A DNA stretch of 64,000 bases from Phytoseiulus persimilis (GCA_037576195.1 CM075102.1:41040745-41104744); one strand, 5' to 3'; counted from the stretch's first letter, positions 1-14,100 are shown. The notes: generated by a model not told the origin, from the sequence alone. A program made the numbers and translations.

Positions 1-1517
1 AGAGCGGGACCGCAATGTGATCTCTTTCGTTTCCCCCCGTGTTACAGATCCCGCAGCATTGCACGATCCCACATTGCTTCCATCCACGTGATCGAGTTTC
101 TTTCGTTTTTCAGCTATTTTACATTACATACAACGCTTTGAAGCGGGTCCAACTTCATAACCCTCTTGACTTCTGACACAAAGAGCGCAGTGCCCTAACA
201 AAGACGATCATTCCGAGTCCGGAGTTCCGGAGTCCCCAACCTGACGTCTGTTATTTTCAAAACCCTATTCATAGCCTGCCTATTGTTCGATTTCCATGGT
301 GAGGCTTCGCAGCGTTTTGGGAAATACTTTCGTAAATTCCATCTTGCATTCCATCAACCGCTTGCTTTCCGCTTCCTGCGAACAGCAGCGAATGACAATT
401 GTCCTGACTCGTTAGTCAACTTGGTTTTAGGATCGCAAGAACTCTAAATAACTTATGATTTTTTTGTGAGCTGGTTTCTTCTCGTCGAGTGGCTGTCCAC
501 TCCAGGTTCCTGTTAGACACCTTGATTCGGTCCTAACCGTTCCATGTGTTCCGTCGCGGGAATACATCGAGATATATGTTATCTGTATTGTCTTGAGAAA
601 TAGTCAACTTGACCTGTGAGCGAGAGTCGTGCGGCAGCTTCCAGCACGACTTCCACATCCCAAGTCGGTGGAAGGAAAAAGTTTTGATTGTTGATCTACA
701 CTTTCTACATCATAACGGTATCAGGTTTGAGAGCGAACTACTACCGCTGATAATTCCTTGCTTATTAGGTATTTCGACGGAATTTTCCTGGCTATGCCTG
801 GCGAACTGCTATGGATGGAAATGTTCTCGATAAGGTAGCTCGAAATGCTGACGCTCGGGGCTTGAAACGCGCCATACTCCTGGATTTCCTCCTCCTCACC
901 CTCAAATTCAACCGATTCGGGACGCAGCGTCCTCGAACTTGAACTCAAACTTAGATCTTCCGAGTGTCTGCCTTTGTGGCTTTCAGATCTCATTCCACGA
1001 TGAGATAGTCGCCAAACTATTTCGATATGAATACAAGTCAGCCTAGATCAACGACTTCTGGAATTATCTATGAGACAGAACTAGTCTCCTGAAAGCTCCC
1101 CTTGAGTGAACTCAGCGAATGTCTCCAACGACGCTGTTAACATCTACGACAACAGATCTGAAATGGACGAAATACAGAATTTAGAGAGTTGATTCGACCG
1201 CAGACGGAGGAAACAGAACCCGGCCAGAACCCAGAGATCAGGCGATTCCAGAGCACTCGAAGAATCACCGATCCCACGAGGTGATCAGAACGTGCCGGAG
1301 GAATGAGAGCAACTAAAAAACCGTGAGAGCTGAGGAGCTGCAGGAACTTACAGAGGAATGGAAAGAAGACAAGCGGTATGGATACTTCCAAAATGACCCA
1401 GAAGCAAACACCGAGTGAGCGATGTGCACGGCTCAGGCTTGTTTGGTTGGCTGACTCTCCGGAGCGGCGTAGATCCGCGAACGTGCAGAATGTGCAAGGC
1501 AATTGAACACTAAGTGG
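1..1517. other. no gene recognised; 3' flank of the MAP7 gene
   Basis: Only short open frames occur here and none resembles a known protein family. The minus-strand part next to position 1518 would hold the 3' untranslated region of the MAP7 gene. I did not find a clear AATAAA signal on the minus strand in this stretch. The final MAP7 codons overlap a possible weak splice donor, so a further 3' exon inside this stretch cannot be excluded. Confidence 0.4.
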
Positions 1518-4500
1518 CTAACCTTGAATCAGAGGAGCCTCTTGAGTTACGAGGCTCGCTTCATTCGGGGCTCCCTGAAGAGGCATCTGACTTGTGGTGG
1601 TGGAGGTGGTATGGGTGGTCGTCGTCGTCAGATTATTGTTGGCCGTATTACTGTGCTGAGTGCTGTTGGAATTGAAATCGGCCGAACCCGTACCCGAATC
1701 CGTGGACGAGGGCCCGTTGTTCGAATTATCGATCGAAATCAGCTCGTCGGCCTTCTTCTCGGATACCTCGGTTCTCTTCTCAGTTATCACATTTACGTTG
1801 CCTTCCTTTCCACCGGGCATCTGACCAGCACTGACCGCCTGAGCTGCAAAACTGTTGGCATTGTGACTGAAAAGGGGAGAACCTCTCGAAGTTAGACACT
1901 CTCGCGTCACTTGGCGAGGACCGGGGGACCAGACCGTCACTCCCTCTATGAAAAATTAACTCACCCGTTCGACAAGCCATTCTGATGTTTCTGCTGAGGA
2001 TTCGCGGCTGCGTTGGAGACGTCCCTGACAGGGCTGGCGTCCGCGCTGGCGTTGTTCTCGACCCCACCCTGTGTTCCGTTAGATTCTTTCGGGTCCGAAG
2101 CAGCAGCTGCTGCAGCGCGGGCTTTCCTCGTTCTCGCCATAATTTCTTCCACTCGCTTCTTCCTCTCAAGTCTTTCTTGTTCCTCTTTTTTCTGGCGCTC
2201 GATGGCCTCCTGCTTAGCTTTTTCTTCTTCGAGGCGTTTCTGTTCCTCTTCGATACGAAGTCGCTCTTCTTCAGCTTTCCGGGCCTCCTCCTCAGCTCTT
2301 CGCTTCTCCTCCTCCTCTTTCTCCCGTTTGAGTCGGGCCTCCTCCTCGAGTTGTCGACGTTTCTCTTGGATGGCTCTCCTGGCCGCAGCTTCTTCCTCTT
2401 TCTTCTTGCGCTCCTCCTCGGCCTGTTTTTCGATTTCTTCGCGAGCCTTCTTCCTGGCTTCAGCGATTTCAGCCATGGCTTCCTCTCGAGTTTTCGTCTT
2501 GCGCGATTCCGCAGGACGATTTTCGATCGGCATGCAGCCCTCCGTAAAGCTCTGAGTCATTAGCAGCGGGATATCTATCGGTAGAGCGGTGGTCGATTCT
2601 GTCATCGCGGCCGATACGTTTGCGTTTTGAGGCGCGCTGTCCCGGCTCGTGTCCTTTTGAGGAGACGACGCCTCCTTCTTCTTGGGAGACGCGGATCGGC
2701 GGCTTCTGCTGCCGGCCTGCGGCTCCGGTGACGAAGCGGGCGGTACGGGCTTCTGGGGCTTCCTCAGCGGAGTCTGTTTGTCCTTCCTATCTAATTCGCT
2801 CGAAGGAATCGAACCCGCGATGCTAAGGGGACGGATCTTCCGATTCGCGGAACCTTGAAACGGAAATTCTGCCGTTAGGAAACGTCGCTCGAGGACTTCG
2901 TCTCTCCTGGGTTTAGTCGGGAAGGACGGAGCTCTCTATTGGGCCTGAGCTACACGAGGTTGGATCGGTACGTCATGTGGGTCAATTGATGAATTATGGA
3001 AGGTACCTTGAGTTTTAGGCCTCATGTTCGCATGCGGACCGCCCACCGAAGAGGCCACCGAACTCTGCGAGAGGTCGGACGACATTTGACTTCTGGAGCG
3101 CAGATGATGTGGGGTGGACAAATGGTGGGTTGGGGAGACCTGCTCACTGCGCGTCGCCGAAGCTGAATGATGACCTGGCAGCGCAATGGCATCGGAGAAG
3201 CATGTTAGACGCGGATCGACTAGGGTTAAGCATGCGATGTCGACTATTCTCTAACGTTTCGAGACAAATCATTCGTTTCGAGCTGTGCATTCAGAAAGCC
3301 GAGCACCACTAAGCGGGAACGTAATGTCGCGGAGGTCTTGCTCAAAAATCAGAGAAATCGATACGGAACTCGGGAACGAGAGAGACAGCAAACGCGGGAA
3401 GAACAACTGTGACAGGGCATCGCCGAGTCGAGTTTTTGAAGAGGTCGAACGCAACAAAACACAACCCAACGTATCAAACCTTTCTGTCTCAGGTGGGAAG
3501 TGCGCGTGAGGCGGGGGGGTTGCAATGGCGTCGAACTCAGGTGCGACATGCTACGAGCGCCTTGGATTCCTTTGAAGCCCGCGTTCTGGGGCTGCGGGGA
3601 ATCACTGAGCTTCCATGCCGAATGCGACCTACTCTTGAGGTCCTCCATGGTGAATCTCCTCCGAGGTTGCGCAAGGATGTCCAGGCGAGACATGCTCACG
3701 GCTCGCTTGGGCGTTCCCGCCGAGCCCGCTGCAGTCTGCGGTCTTGACGGCGTTGGCAGTGCTTTCGAACCGAGTCCGCGAGCCCACGGCGATGGCGTCA
3801 CCGGCGTCAGGTCAGTCTTGCGTCGGGCAGCACTCGAGGTTACGATCATACTTCTGCTCATGAGATCCCCTGCAATCCCGAGAGAGCTTTTTAAGAAATA
3901 GTCACGCAATCTGTCGACCACTCGAAGCACCATGGTGCTGATTATTATCCGCCATCATCCATGCGACTGTGAGAGATTATCCACCCACACACAAACAAAC
4001 ACTCGAAATTCATCCATTCCAAAGCGGAGCCAAGAGTAAGCAATGAACCAAGCAGAAGCCATTTCCTCGAATGCGACCAGTTTTAGTAACGGCCGTTCAC
4101 GTCGCGTTCGATCGCTCCCGATCGTATTAATGAGAACAGAGCGCTTTGTTCTCCCCCCACGCTTCTCACAGCTTCTTACCATCCTCGTGAACAAGAGCCC
4201 CCGAGCCCCATAGACTGCCAAAACAGGACGTTGTCATTCGAGACAACGATTGCTTCTCGCTTGGCAAAGGAGTCACCTTATCTTCCTTATCTTCGGGGTC
4301 GTGTTCTCCAGCCAACTGATCTGAAAATCCCCGACCAAAACTCTGCGCTCAGCGGGTGTGATTGTGAACCGGCGTGACTGTGCCTTTGTGAGAGTGGCCC
4401 AGATGAGAACTAGCGTTTCTTCTCCCACTTGAGAACGAACTGGACCTGTTCTGCTGGAATCGAGGAGCGAACCAAACAGGGCAGCGCTCCGCCTCCGAGA

Positions 4501-6792
4501 CAGCTCGGTGTGCTTGCAAGCATTCCAGAAATACCTAGTGTACACTTCGAGGCATATTTTCAACCCAAGTGCGCTATCTCTCTTATCAGCCCCCTACTGT
4601 GGGGCTGCATTTTGTGGAACTCGAAGACGGAGTTCTCCTTAAACACTAGAGCAACTCGCCCGTCACGGCTGAATCGGATCGGTGATGAACGGAGTGGAAA
4701 AGCGACTCACCCGAAGCACCCCGTGCAGGACTTGACATGACGGAAACCGGCTGATTTCCCTCAACGATGATGGACGCGCTCAATCGATTCTTTCGGTACT
4801 GCTCTGCCCTCAAATCCCGCTCCTGGCTCCTCCGCAGGACGGCCTCACGCCATTCCTGATCAGCTTCGTGCAGGGCACGTCGTCGTTCGTCCACCTGAGA
4901 TCAAACTCTCATTAACATCGGAGTTACAGCGCGGATCAGGGAGCTTGGGAAAGATCTTTCTAGAACTGAAAAGAGGACGTCCACACAACCGGGGGATCGG
5001 AATGGATGCCTACATTCTGTTTGTGTGATTCCTGAACGACTTGTCGATCTTGGTTGAGCTTCTTCCGATCGCTCTCGCTTTCTTCTCGTATGCGTTGGGC
5101 GTTCTCATTGTGTTGGACTAATTCTTCCATTCGTCGCCGGTGGAGCTCCTCCTGCCGTTCGCGCGACTCTTGTCGAAACCGTTCAGCATTGCAAGGATCT
5201 GAATAAGTGAAAACGTTATGAGAGGAGGGTCGGAAGCATGACTGACTATGGGGGGGGGTTCGAAATCGATGAGACGGAGAAGTCAGCTCGGAGATCGAGC
5301 CTCTTCGACTCCTTGCCTCGCCAGATCGTCTGAGAACGATGCACGATCGGAGTATCTTTGGTGGGTACAGTAAACATATTTCGGCAGATTCAGAGGGAAT
5401 CCCTTGAGTGAGAGGACAATACAAGGAACGGATAGCAAGATGCAAGCTAAGCTAGCCGAGGCAACAATCATAATGCAGAGATTTTCTCCAACCTTGAGAT
5501 TGCGAGCCGCCCCAGTCGCTCAGCGTGGCCTGTTGTCCGGAAGGCTGGGTGAAGCCTGCCGGATTCTGTGCTGGTTGGATCTGATTTGAGTTCTGGTTCG
5601 CCGAGTAGCCGACGGGCGGGTCCTGGTGTCGCAAGCAGTCCGCTACATCTGAACCCGATTGCGCGAACCAGTAAGATCCTATGGTGCAAGATAAGATGCG
5701 ATAAGAAAACATAAGCGGCGCGGCCGACATTAACAATTCTAATGATTGCGATCACGATCATCACGCAAGCTTTAAGGGAAATACTGGAAGCGGCTTCATT
5801 TATGAAAAAAATCGTGAAGTGAAAGTGACTCGCCACGGCGAGGACAACGATAACACAATAATATCGAGTTATGCAGCGCCGTTCGCGCATGATAATGATG
5901 TGCTCATTCAACATTCGCATAGCACATTCGGAAGCTCCTGTGCATGCATCAGCGATCACCGGGAATTATCAATTTTACGAGCAACGATCGGCGGGTCCAC
6001 GAACAAGGTCACTCTTTGCTCGCTCCTGATTCTCATCATTTGTGACCAACTTTATTCTCCGTCATACGACGTTTCCACTGACTTCACCGTTGGGATAATA
6101 AGCGAACGAGAATATCTACCGTTGAAATCTAACCGCTAACTTTCGGTTCGGTGACCTAGTCTCCCTTAGAAGCGATTGAGAAACTGAGAACTACGAAAGA
6201 TTAGGAGCTCGGACCCGCTTTGGGTGAATATGGATGAAGTTGCACAATTAACGCTGACGATGGATACTTTCCCAGCAGTGATCGTTTTCCCTCTCATTCG
6301 GCTCCACTAAACACCGGGGAGAATTCGTCTTTCGCAGAATTCTGGAGACATTCTCCGGAGATGATGACTGCGCTACACCGAGCTACTACGACACGATGAG
6401 ATCAAGAATGGGTCGGGAGGGGGACGGGAATTTCGATGAAAGAAAACAGGGAAATCGTTCCAACCGAAGATCCGAAAGTTAATCTAGCGCAAAAAAAACA
6501 ATCCGAAGATCTAAAACAGAAACAAACTCCATTGACCATCTACTTCAACGAGGCCTCCTCCCTAAAGACTCATACTTTTGGATGATTTCGTGGAAGAAGC
6601 ATTGGACGGAGGGCAAAAAGATGAGTCGACCGATTCCGCGAGATCGGAGCAAACGGAAACCGCTCTCGGAAGACTCAGAGGAGCTCTGGCATACAGGCTC
6701 CCTGTCGGTGATGGCAGCTGGTGCGTCCATAAGCCCTCGTACACTGAATGAGACTCGGCGCCAGCGAACCAGTACGGATCTGGATTCGCCAT
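1518..6792 (-). CDS. Map7: MAP7/ensconsin family microtubule-associated protein
   Basis: Binds microtubules and in animals recruits and activates kinesin-1. Minus-strand exons: 6792-6576, 5678-5493, 5198-5014, 4894-4711, 3869-3480, 3174-3007, 2868-1965 and 1866-1518, total 2583 bases or about 860 residues. All seven junctions agree in phase (1,1,0,1,1,1,2). Exons 3-4 (about residues 135-258) form the arginine/glutamate-rich N-terminal coiled coil that binds microtubules. Exon 5 carries the family-like SMSRLDILAQPR segment. Exon 7 carries the highly charged helix of the MAP7 domain (about residues 567-690), ending RVEEIMARTRK, a hallmark of the family. The C-terminus is Ser/Thr/Asn-rich with a threonine run and stops at TAG. 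The ATG at 6792 and exon 1 are the least certain part; exon 2 has a second phase-compatible acceptor 23 bases further in. The family call is strong; exact ends are inferred. Confidence 0.85.
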
Positions 6793-9700
6793 AAAGAAAT
6801 TATTAAGAACGACATCTACATTGAGACCGAAAGGTGAACGAGATAAACAGGCGGAATGTACTCTATATGATGGGAAACTGGCGACCCCGGGCTCGTGTGT
6901 AGGAGCTGATGGAAAATTCAACGTCGCTTAACGCAGGCTCCACCTCCGTTTGCCCACTGGTTTCGAAAGAACAGTGGAGTCCCGATTGAAAGACGGCCAG
7001 TAACAGAACCATCGACCTTATGGGTGCGAACAAGCAATCGAGGAAGCGGAGGAGCGAGTGATTGGGAATCGTCGATGACAATAATGTGTTTCCACATCTT
7101 GACTTCCAAACGGGTCTAACTCGGCGAAGCGGTGCCCTGGGTTGCGAATAGTATTCCGAAGAGACCGCCGCCCGTGCTCCACCGACTTTCGGGTGAAGAG
7201 CGCGGAAAGTATGCACGACTTCCGCGCGGAGATGCGTTGGGAATGATATTTTGATTCAAACGCAGATGGGGAATCGGGCTAACCACGGCATGGGAACGGC
7301 AGCTCTCCAGTCGACCAGGAGAGTTCGGAGGTGCAGACCGACTCTGTTCGAACTCCAACGGGGCTCAGATATTTTTCATGTTTCCTCGGATTAACGTAAA
7401 ATGATGCGTGACTGATATCCGTGCCTCAAATCATGCTCGCACTCACCTCGTTGTTGTGGCTGGCGCCTTCTGTTAAAGGCCATATTCGAGACTACATTTA
7501 CACACGACCGATTTAAATTTCCATCGAAACCTGCAAATGATGAGGTTGTCACGTCAATAGAACTCATTGCGACTACTGTACTGGCAGTATTTTCGGCGCG
7601 CCGAAACCACTGTGTCAGGTGTCTCAGGTGGAAAACAATCGGCAACAGCGTCGCCGGAAATGAACATAACACGAGCGCACGGATGACGACCCGACGAAGT
7701 GCAGAATGTCACTCGCGGGAACCCAGATCACCAGTTGCGCTTTGCTCGTTCAGACTATCTATTCGTCGGCAATAGGATGTCGGCGGTGACTTCCGAAAAA
7801 GGCTTTTTCTTCTCGGAGTCTCTCGCCGGAGAAACACAACAACGGCCTCCTCTGTAGCGAGACGACAATATTTCTAAATTTATCTTTCCGGCTTTCCTCT
7901 ACAACAGCGTCCATAGCGGCTGTGGTGGCGGCGGTAGTGCCGGCAACATGCAGGCTACTCGAATGTCGGAGCGGTTGTCCGGCGCACGCCGACAGATCCC
8001 GCTGAGCGGGAACGTCACAAGGGATCTCGACTCCGCAGTTCTGCAACTTTTGGGACCTTCCCCGAACCCCGCAACGGGTCACGGGAGCCCCGACTGGGAC
8101 GGCAACGATCGCCAACGTATCCCTCACCGCTGTCAAGAGCGTTCGGGGAGAAGGGACATCATAAGGGTCACGTCAAGTTTTCAAACGCGTTTTGCTTCGG
8201 TTTTTTTCTGCGAAGAACGCGGATGGCTCACGCTCTGGGTAAGCCCAACGAATAGACGTGATGCGGTCGTACGAGCGAGGCGCCCCTAGACACGTTCTTG
8301 TTTCACGGCCATTTAACATGAGAGCCCAGAGGTTGAGGAGCTTTCGGCTCCAGACCACGGCTCGGGACCTTTGACTCAAGCGGCGCTATCTCGGACTCTC
8401 GCCGTACCGTTTCCAGTCTGCGAAATCTCGCGCAATTTTTTTCTGTGATGCAATAAGCGGTCGACAGCTAAGTTACAACTTCTTTCATCGAACAATGGTT
8501 GATGCGCTCCGTTCAAAAGCCGGAGCAACAATTCTGGAATTCCTCCGAACATTCTTCCGCCCCGTCTCCCTACACGCCGCTGACGTTGGGCCATCGAACT
8601 TTGAAGAAACATCAAATTTCTGACAGCTGCTCCGTCAACTCGATCGTATTCAGCTACGACTTTCTCGTAGAGAGCCCGTGTTTACAAAGTCGTTGTCCAG
8701 GATCAACACGCCTGGCCCAAACAGATTCATGTCAAGTAGTGCCACCGTCATCAGATGTTGGCCGTGGAGAGCTTTTCGTCGGATCCTAATTCTGAGCATG
8801 GAAGACCGAGGATCGCGAGCCGTTTCTTTCTGTTCAGCGAAACACAATAATGAGCGAGACAGCGGCCGAAGTGCAAGTGCTCGTGGTTTATTTAAGACTC
8901 CGGTGGATGCTCTTCCCAGTTGGAAACGGAAGACTGCTCGAACTTTTCGGAACTACTGCTTGCAGAGCCAGCTCAGGAATCTGAGTCTCACTAAAAATGC
9001 TCCTCAAGCGTATCGGATGGCCCAGAACAACATCAACAACAGCAGAAAAACGTCTTCCTTACACGCCCGCGGAGAAATCGTCGGTAGAAGCAACAGCACT
9101 TCTCCTGCTACAGCTCTTCTTCACCGTCTGAGCTGGGATTGCCGTCCCGGCAACCGTTGCCGCGACCAGCAAAACGGCGGGAGCAGGATGCTTCGACGTC
9201 AGCAGCCCATCCCAGCTCTGATGCAGAACTAGAGCCCAGTAGTGACTTCTCATTGTAGGATCAACGGCGCTCCGGAGAAAAAACGTAGCGAACTTGGACT
9301 AAAAAAATTCATCATCGAACTTAACTACCTGCATACGGCTGTCCAGCACGAAGGCTCCGGAGCGTTCCGAGCGGGCGACGCGAGATAATAACTTCCCAGA
9401 GCAGAGTGAAAAATTACGAGGTTTCCAGAACCAGAAGTTGCAACAGCGCGTGGAAAATCGTACAGAATCGGCGACGGTCGATTCAAAGTCCACCGCTTGG
9501 CTCTCCGGCAGTCGAAAATCACACGATTGTACTGAGCGAGGTGTGTTCTCCTTTTGTTGTAGCCCATGTTTCCCATTGGCTCTGTGCTGTGAATGGCCCC
9601 GTCAGTTTGTCTTCTGAGTAGAAGCGCATCGTTCCGGGTTTTCGCGGACTCTCCATCCCGTGATGCATGCACTCTATTGACTGAGTCTGATGGACGAAAA

Positions 9701-10419
9701 AACTCTCGAGCTGCTGGGATCGGAGGAAAAATCTGAGGAGGTCTAGCGAGAAAGGCAGAGAGCTCGAAGACGAGAAATAGTCGGCAGCTGACCCGAAGCA
9801 ATCAATAAACTCGACGACGAGTCTCGCCACACTCTAGAGGCTCGTCTCGTTGTCGCTGCTCGCCCTGGAACCCGCTCTTAGGAATCTACACAACTGGGAC
9901 CATTTGTCGATCTACCCGCCGATGATCTGTGCCTTCTAGGATGAGCTTTCCCTTCCACACACTCACATCCGACAACTACGATGACGAAGGGTTCGAGTGA
10001 ATGAGACCTTCGGGCATGCACTCGAACGTCAAACCGTTCGCTGCATCGGCTACACCGGAAAATAGTCGCTAGCACTGGTCAAGACAATGATCGTTTGGTC
10101 GAACAAGAGGCACTGGAGCAAAATTCTCCGCGTGAAACTCTCTTTTTCATCAACAGGCGGCAGTATCCGCGTGGGAATAGTTCAAAACACTCTAGGAACG
10201 GTAGAGCTGTGGACTTGGAAAAATTGATGTCTTTCGGTTCACTTCTCAAGAACCCATTGTTTCGAGCTAGAGGTTTCATCGTTGTATATCTATCTCGCCG
10301 GGTCGGGGAGGAAGAAGTATCCAAGAGGGCAGATGGGCTTGAGTAGGGTTTCGGATGCGAAAATCGATCCTCAGCATTAATTCTATCGAGAGCCCGGGGT
10401 CCGTTAGGTCGTCACATAC
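6793..10419. other. no gene recognised
   Basis: Upstream flank of the MAP7 gene. Open frames on both strands are of chance length and none resembles a known protein. Promoter and 5' untranslated sequence of MAP7 probably lie in the first kilobase, but I could not identify a core promoter element with confidence. Confidence 0.35.
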
Positions 10420-10880
10420 CGGATGCACCGGATCCTGCGTCCTTGACTCTTGACCAGCTCGTCTTTGTCCCGGATCAAAAAGACCCAGCTCGAGTCGATC
10501 TTGACGAACACAGTGGAGAGCTGAGCGATGTCCGGGTGGGCTGTGATCATCTAGAGAATCTCCGTTCCGTCACGTGCGCCCAACCACGGCTTCATTTCAT
10601 CAGGAACGGCACGAGTGCCGTCTTCGCGCATATCGGTTTGCAGCGACTGACGGGGCAACGTCAAAGTTGCTGGAATTACCACGAGGTGAGTCAGACAGCA
10701 ACCAGTCAACCAGCTGGCCGAGTATCCAGCCAGCCCAATAGTTAGCTCCTAAAGCATTATCCAACATCCTTTCGTCACGGTTATCCACGCTATACTTGGA
10801 CCGGTACCACTTTTGAAACGCTGTGAGCCACGATGATAAAGCATCTGTGGAGCTGATTCCAGTGAATATACGTTCCACCG
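10420..10880 (-). pseudogene. unrecognised coding-like segment, probably decayed
   Basis: On the minus strand an open stretch reads from about 10878 to 10685 with a protein-like mix including WYRSKYSVDNRDERMLDNAL and WILGQLVDWLLSDS. A second stretch follows an acceptor-like TTCCAG near 10665. It includes DEMKPWLGARDGTEIL, then an in-frame TAG at about 10556, then continues as MITAHPDIAQLSTVFVKIDS. The two parts could be adjacent exons, and the TAG would then break the frame. I do not recognise the family. It could also be chance: each open piece is under 100 codons. No start codon or promoter is assigned. Confidence 0.22.
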
Positions 10881-10984
10881 TGCGAAAACACTCAACCCGT
10901 AATAATGATCACGCTCGTCACTAATGACGTGTTTGACAGCTGCGAATCAGGACGCTGGAAAACGAATCTCTCAACGAGAAGAAG

Positions 10985-11127
10985 AATTGAGCTATTGTTT
11001 CCGAGGAGCCGATCAATCGGTGCAAGTCATTAGAAAACACTACCTAACACCGCAACTGCGGTCCATGATCCTCCATTCACACGACGAGCACCCCGAGGCT
11101 ATCGAGTCTGTCCGCGAAATGAAATAA
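10985..11127 (+). mobile_element. possible LTR-retrotransposon integrase remnant
   Basis: A short plus-strand frame ends in YLTPQLRSMILHSHDEHPEA followed by a Val-Arg-Glu-Met-Lys segment and a stop. The His-x2-His-x2-His-Pro spacing after a 'L-P-L-R-x-I' helix looks like the zinc-binding N-terminal region of Gypsy-type integrases, where a Leu/Arg helix precedes a histidine pair and a Gly/Glu-His-Pro turn. The matching cysteine pair and the catalytic core are not visible downstream, and stops follow at once. If real this is a heavily truncated copy. The match is by eye over fewer than 40 residues and may be chance. Confidence 0.2.
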
Positions 11128-14100
11128 CAACGAAATCCAGAACAAGGTCAAGTTGATGCTTGATAAGCGGATGAAATGGTAGGAGCAAGCTTCCCAGCAC
11201 TGTCATGTGAATGATGAATACACAATCGGATAAGTGCAGAAGGGCGGAGTTTCTTGCTCATGGCCGCAGTAGTTCATGAACTCTAATACCACACCTGTTA
11301 CTCCGTTGAGCGTGTTTGCCGCAATCATCAATCAGATTCGGAAGAATTCCACCCCTTCTGCTGAGATTCGCTCTTCGGGTATTCTATAAATACCGAGCGT
11401 CGATGTCCTCAGCAGGACCCTTGTCGGAGTGGGTCGACTGATTGAAAGACGACGCTTGAGATACATGACGCTTCTCTTCGGAGTCAACGTCGAGGAGCGC
11501 CACTTCCCAATTGAGGAAGAATCGTGAGTCCAAGCACCGAAATTATGTTCTCAGTCGGCTCGGAATGCTGTTGACCAAATTGTATGATCCCGGAGTCACG
11601 CCGTCTGCTAACTCTCAAGGCCACTCTGGCATGTGATGGATTTGCGAACGAGTTGTGATCGGAAGCGAGGCGTTGGCCAGAACAAAATGCAGCATGGAAC
11701 GTCCGAAACTCATTCGCCGCGGCGAATTGAAAAATTTCTCGATACCCACGATCCCAACGAGCTGGGAAGGTGGAAGCTACCTCCCACACAGCCGATTAAG
11801 ATTCATTTCGTCTACGAAATTTCATTGGAACAGATCTATATACGAGACCTCCCAGACAAATGAGCGGATTATTCAATGCTTGACCTCTCGCAGCACCTGT
11901 CTCCGCTGGTTTACAAGTCGTGCACGAACGATTCCTTTTCAAATAAGATGGGCAATAAGAAGTTCTATGTCGGGCGAGTTCGGAAGATATTGCTATATCA
12001 AAGCGAACAGTGTTCACGGAGCATATCTCGAATTCACTATTTGAGCACCCGGAGCCCGGTGGGCGACCAATTTTGATGACGGTTTTAGTAGTCGCTGTAG
12101 GTTAGACCGACGGATGTTTGAACACTTGTGGTTCACGTGAGCATTGTCTGCTGTGGCATCGGCCGCGGCAACAGCCAATTCTGGAAAGCTCTCCGAAGTC
12201 GAGCAAGAGCGACTCATGAACCATCACTCACGGTGGCTCCAACCGACTAAGCCTGTTCCAGCAACGACATCGTCAGCAGCACCGCCGTCGCTTCCGCCGC
12301 TGCTCTCAATGACAGAAAGATCCCAGATAGAGAAATTCGAGTCGGATGGATGGACTGACAGATGCGGGGAAAGAATCAGAGGGAGAAAGTCACATACCAC
12401 ACCCTGCCGGCCTGCGGAAGACCCGTGACCACTGAGTCAGTGGGCGCCTTCCACTTTGCACGGTAACTGAGCGTGATTGGAAGGACAATGCTTCAGCAGT
12501 ACCCAAAACCTCGGGCCTCTTCTGCAACCATCCAGTGACCGCTTCATTGAGCGAAGAATCAACGAGGATAGGGAATCCTAGCGTCGGAAATCTCAATGGC
12601 CTGTGGCAGAGTCGACCTACCGAATATTACGAAACAGTTCAACCAGAAAGGCAGCCCTAATCAGTAACAGATAAGAGCGTAGGCCGTGATATCGATCTCA
12701 GATAGCGTCAGTGTCAAGCACGTCTCTGAATCGCGAGGGTCCCAGACCTCGAACTCTTCGCTGCATTCCTCGTGTTCTGAACCCTCCGCTCGAACCCTTC
12801 CTTCCCGGCGACGTAGCCAGTTTCCAGCGGTGGAAGCAGATCGGCAACTTAATCCAATTCATGACACAGGAAATGGACTTCTTCAATTCAGCAGCGAATT
12901 ATTTGAACTTCAGTTTCACTTCACAGCGCTGTGCTGCCAGATACCCCTAGGTCCGCTACAGCAGTACATGATTCAACGGTATTCTTTCGCCCCGGCAATC
13001 GTGTCGACTGCACCAAACAGAGCGTTACTCGCTGACATTGAGCTCCAGAAGCTCGACCTTCACTATGGATCCGTCAAGCACCACCTAATAGCCTCAGCCG
13101 AGGACCCTAACCCCACCTCGACGAGGCAGCCGCCGACGGACTTGATGAGTTCGAACCTCAGAGGATATCTTCGTCCAACAGCTTGCATGGGATGGTGCTG
13201 TTATGCGAGAGATAGACGACTCATGCTCCACTGATATATGTGTCCTGTAACATGCGTTTATATTGTCGTCTGAACGAGGATAGGCTCCTGCCGAACTGAA
13301 CACATCGGACTCGTTTGCCGCGCCACTCCTGCATTCAGAAATCGACAGCGGCTGACGAGCGTCGAGACATTGTTGTCACGTCGTGGGCTCCTGGGCCAGG
13401 AACAAACGTCAGAAAATACAGCACGGAGCATATCGGCATAATTTTACGATTATGGAGCAGTGAGAGGGAGACGAATCTTTCACACGGAAAATGAGGTCGC
13501 CTTCAGATCGCTTAGCACACGTTTCCTTGAGAGATACTCGATTTGAGAGTGCTCACGTCCACCCAATATTTCAAACTTCGCGCAGCCTCGTCGCCAAGAA
13601 CACAAGATAGAGCGTACCAGACTTGCTTCAACATGTCCGGCGAGTCAGAGTCTTTCGAAGCTGATACGAACACCAGAGTTGAACTTGGGCTCAAACCGGA
13701 CGTAACGGCGGCAACGCAAGTGCATTCAAGATGTATGGTTGGAATGGAATTGACCGACTTCATGGTGGAAGCGCGGGTGGAAGGAAGAGGCCGGTGTCTG
13801 ATCCCACAACAATATACCGTACACCGTACAAGGATCAAACACCCGAGGAACAACACTAGGAGAATCCCAGATTCGTGCTTCGAAGGCGGGCGTCGAGAAT
13901 ATCAGACATCGACGTTCCGAAGTTTACACTGATGTCGTGACGACAGAGCGTTCCTTCCGAGAAACAAAATGTCAGAAACCGAGACATTGCATCAAAACAC
14001 AATCCTTCACGGCTGGCTCCTCGGGCACAGAACGAGTGTCCTACAAAACTACTCCGTCCTCAGCAAGAGTCTGTATCTCGCAAAACACCGAACGCTCCTA

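Noticed and set aside
1985..2563. Two plus-strand open frames of 192 and 180 codons
   Set aside because: They are antisense to the Glu/Lys/Arg-rich MAP7 helix, whose GAG/AAG codons give stop-free Leu/Phe/Ser-rich antisense frames.
2790..2820. GAATCGAACCCGCGA, tRNA T-arm-like
   Set aside because: It lies inside a MAP7 coding exon and has no flanking tRNA structure.
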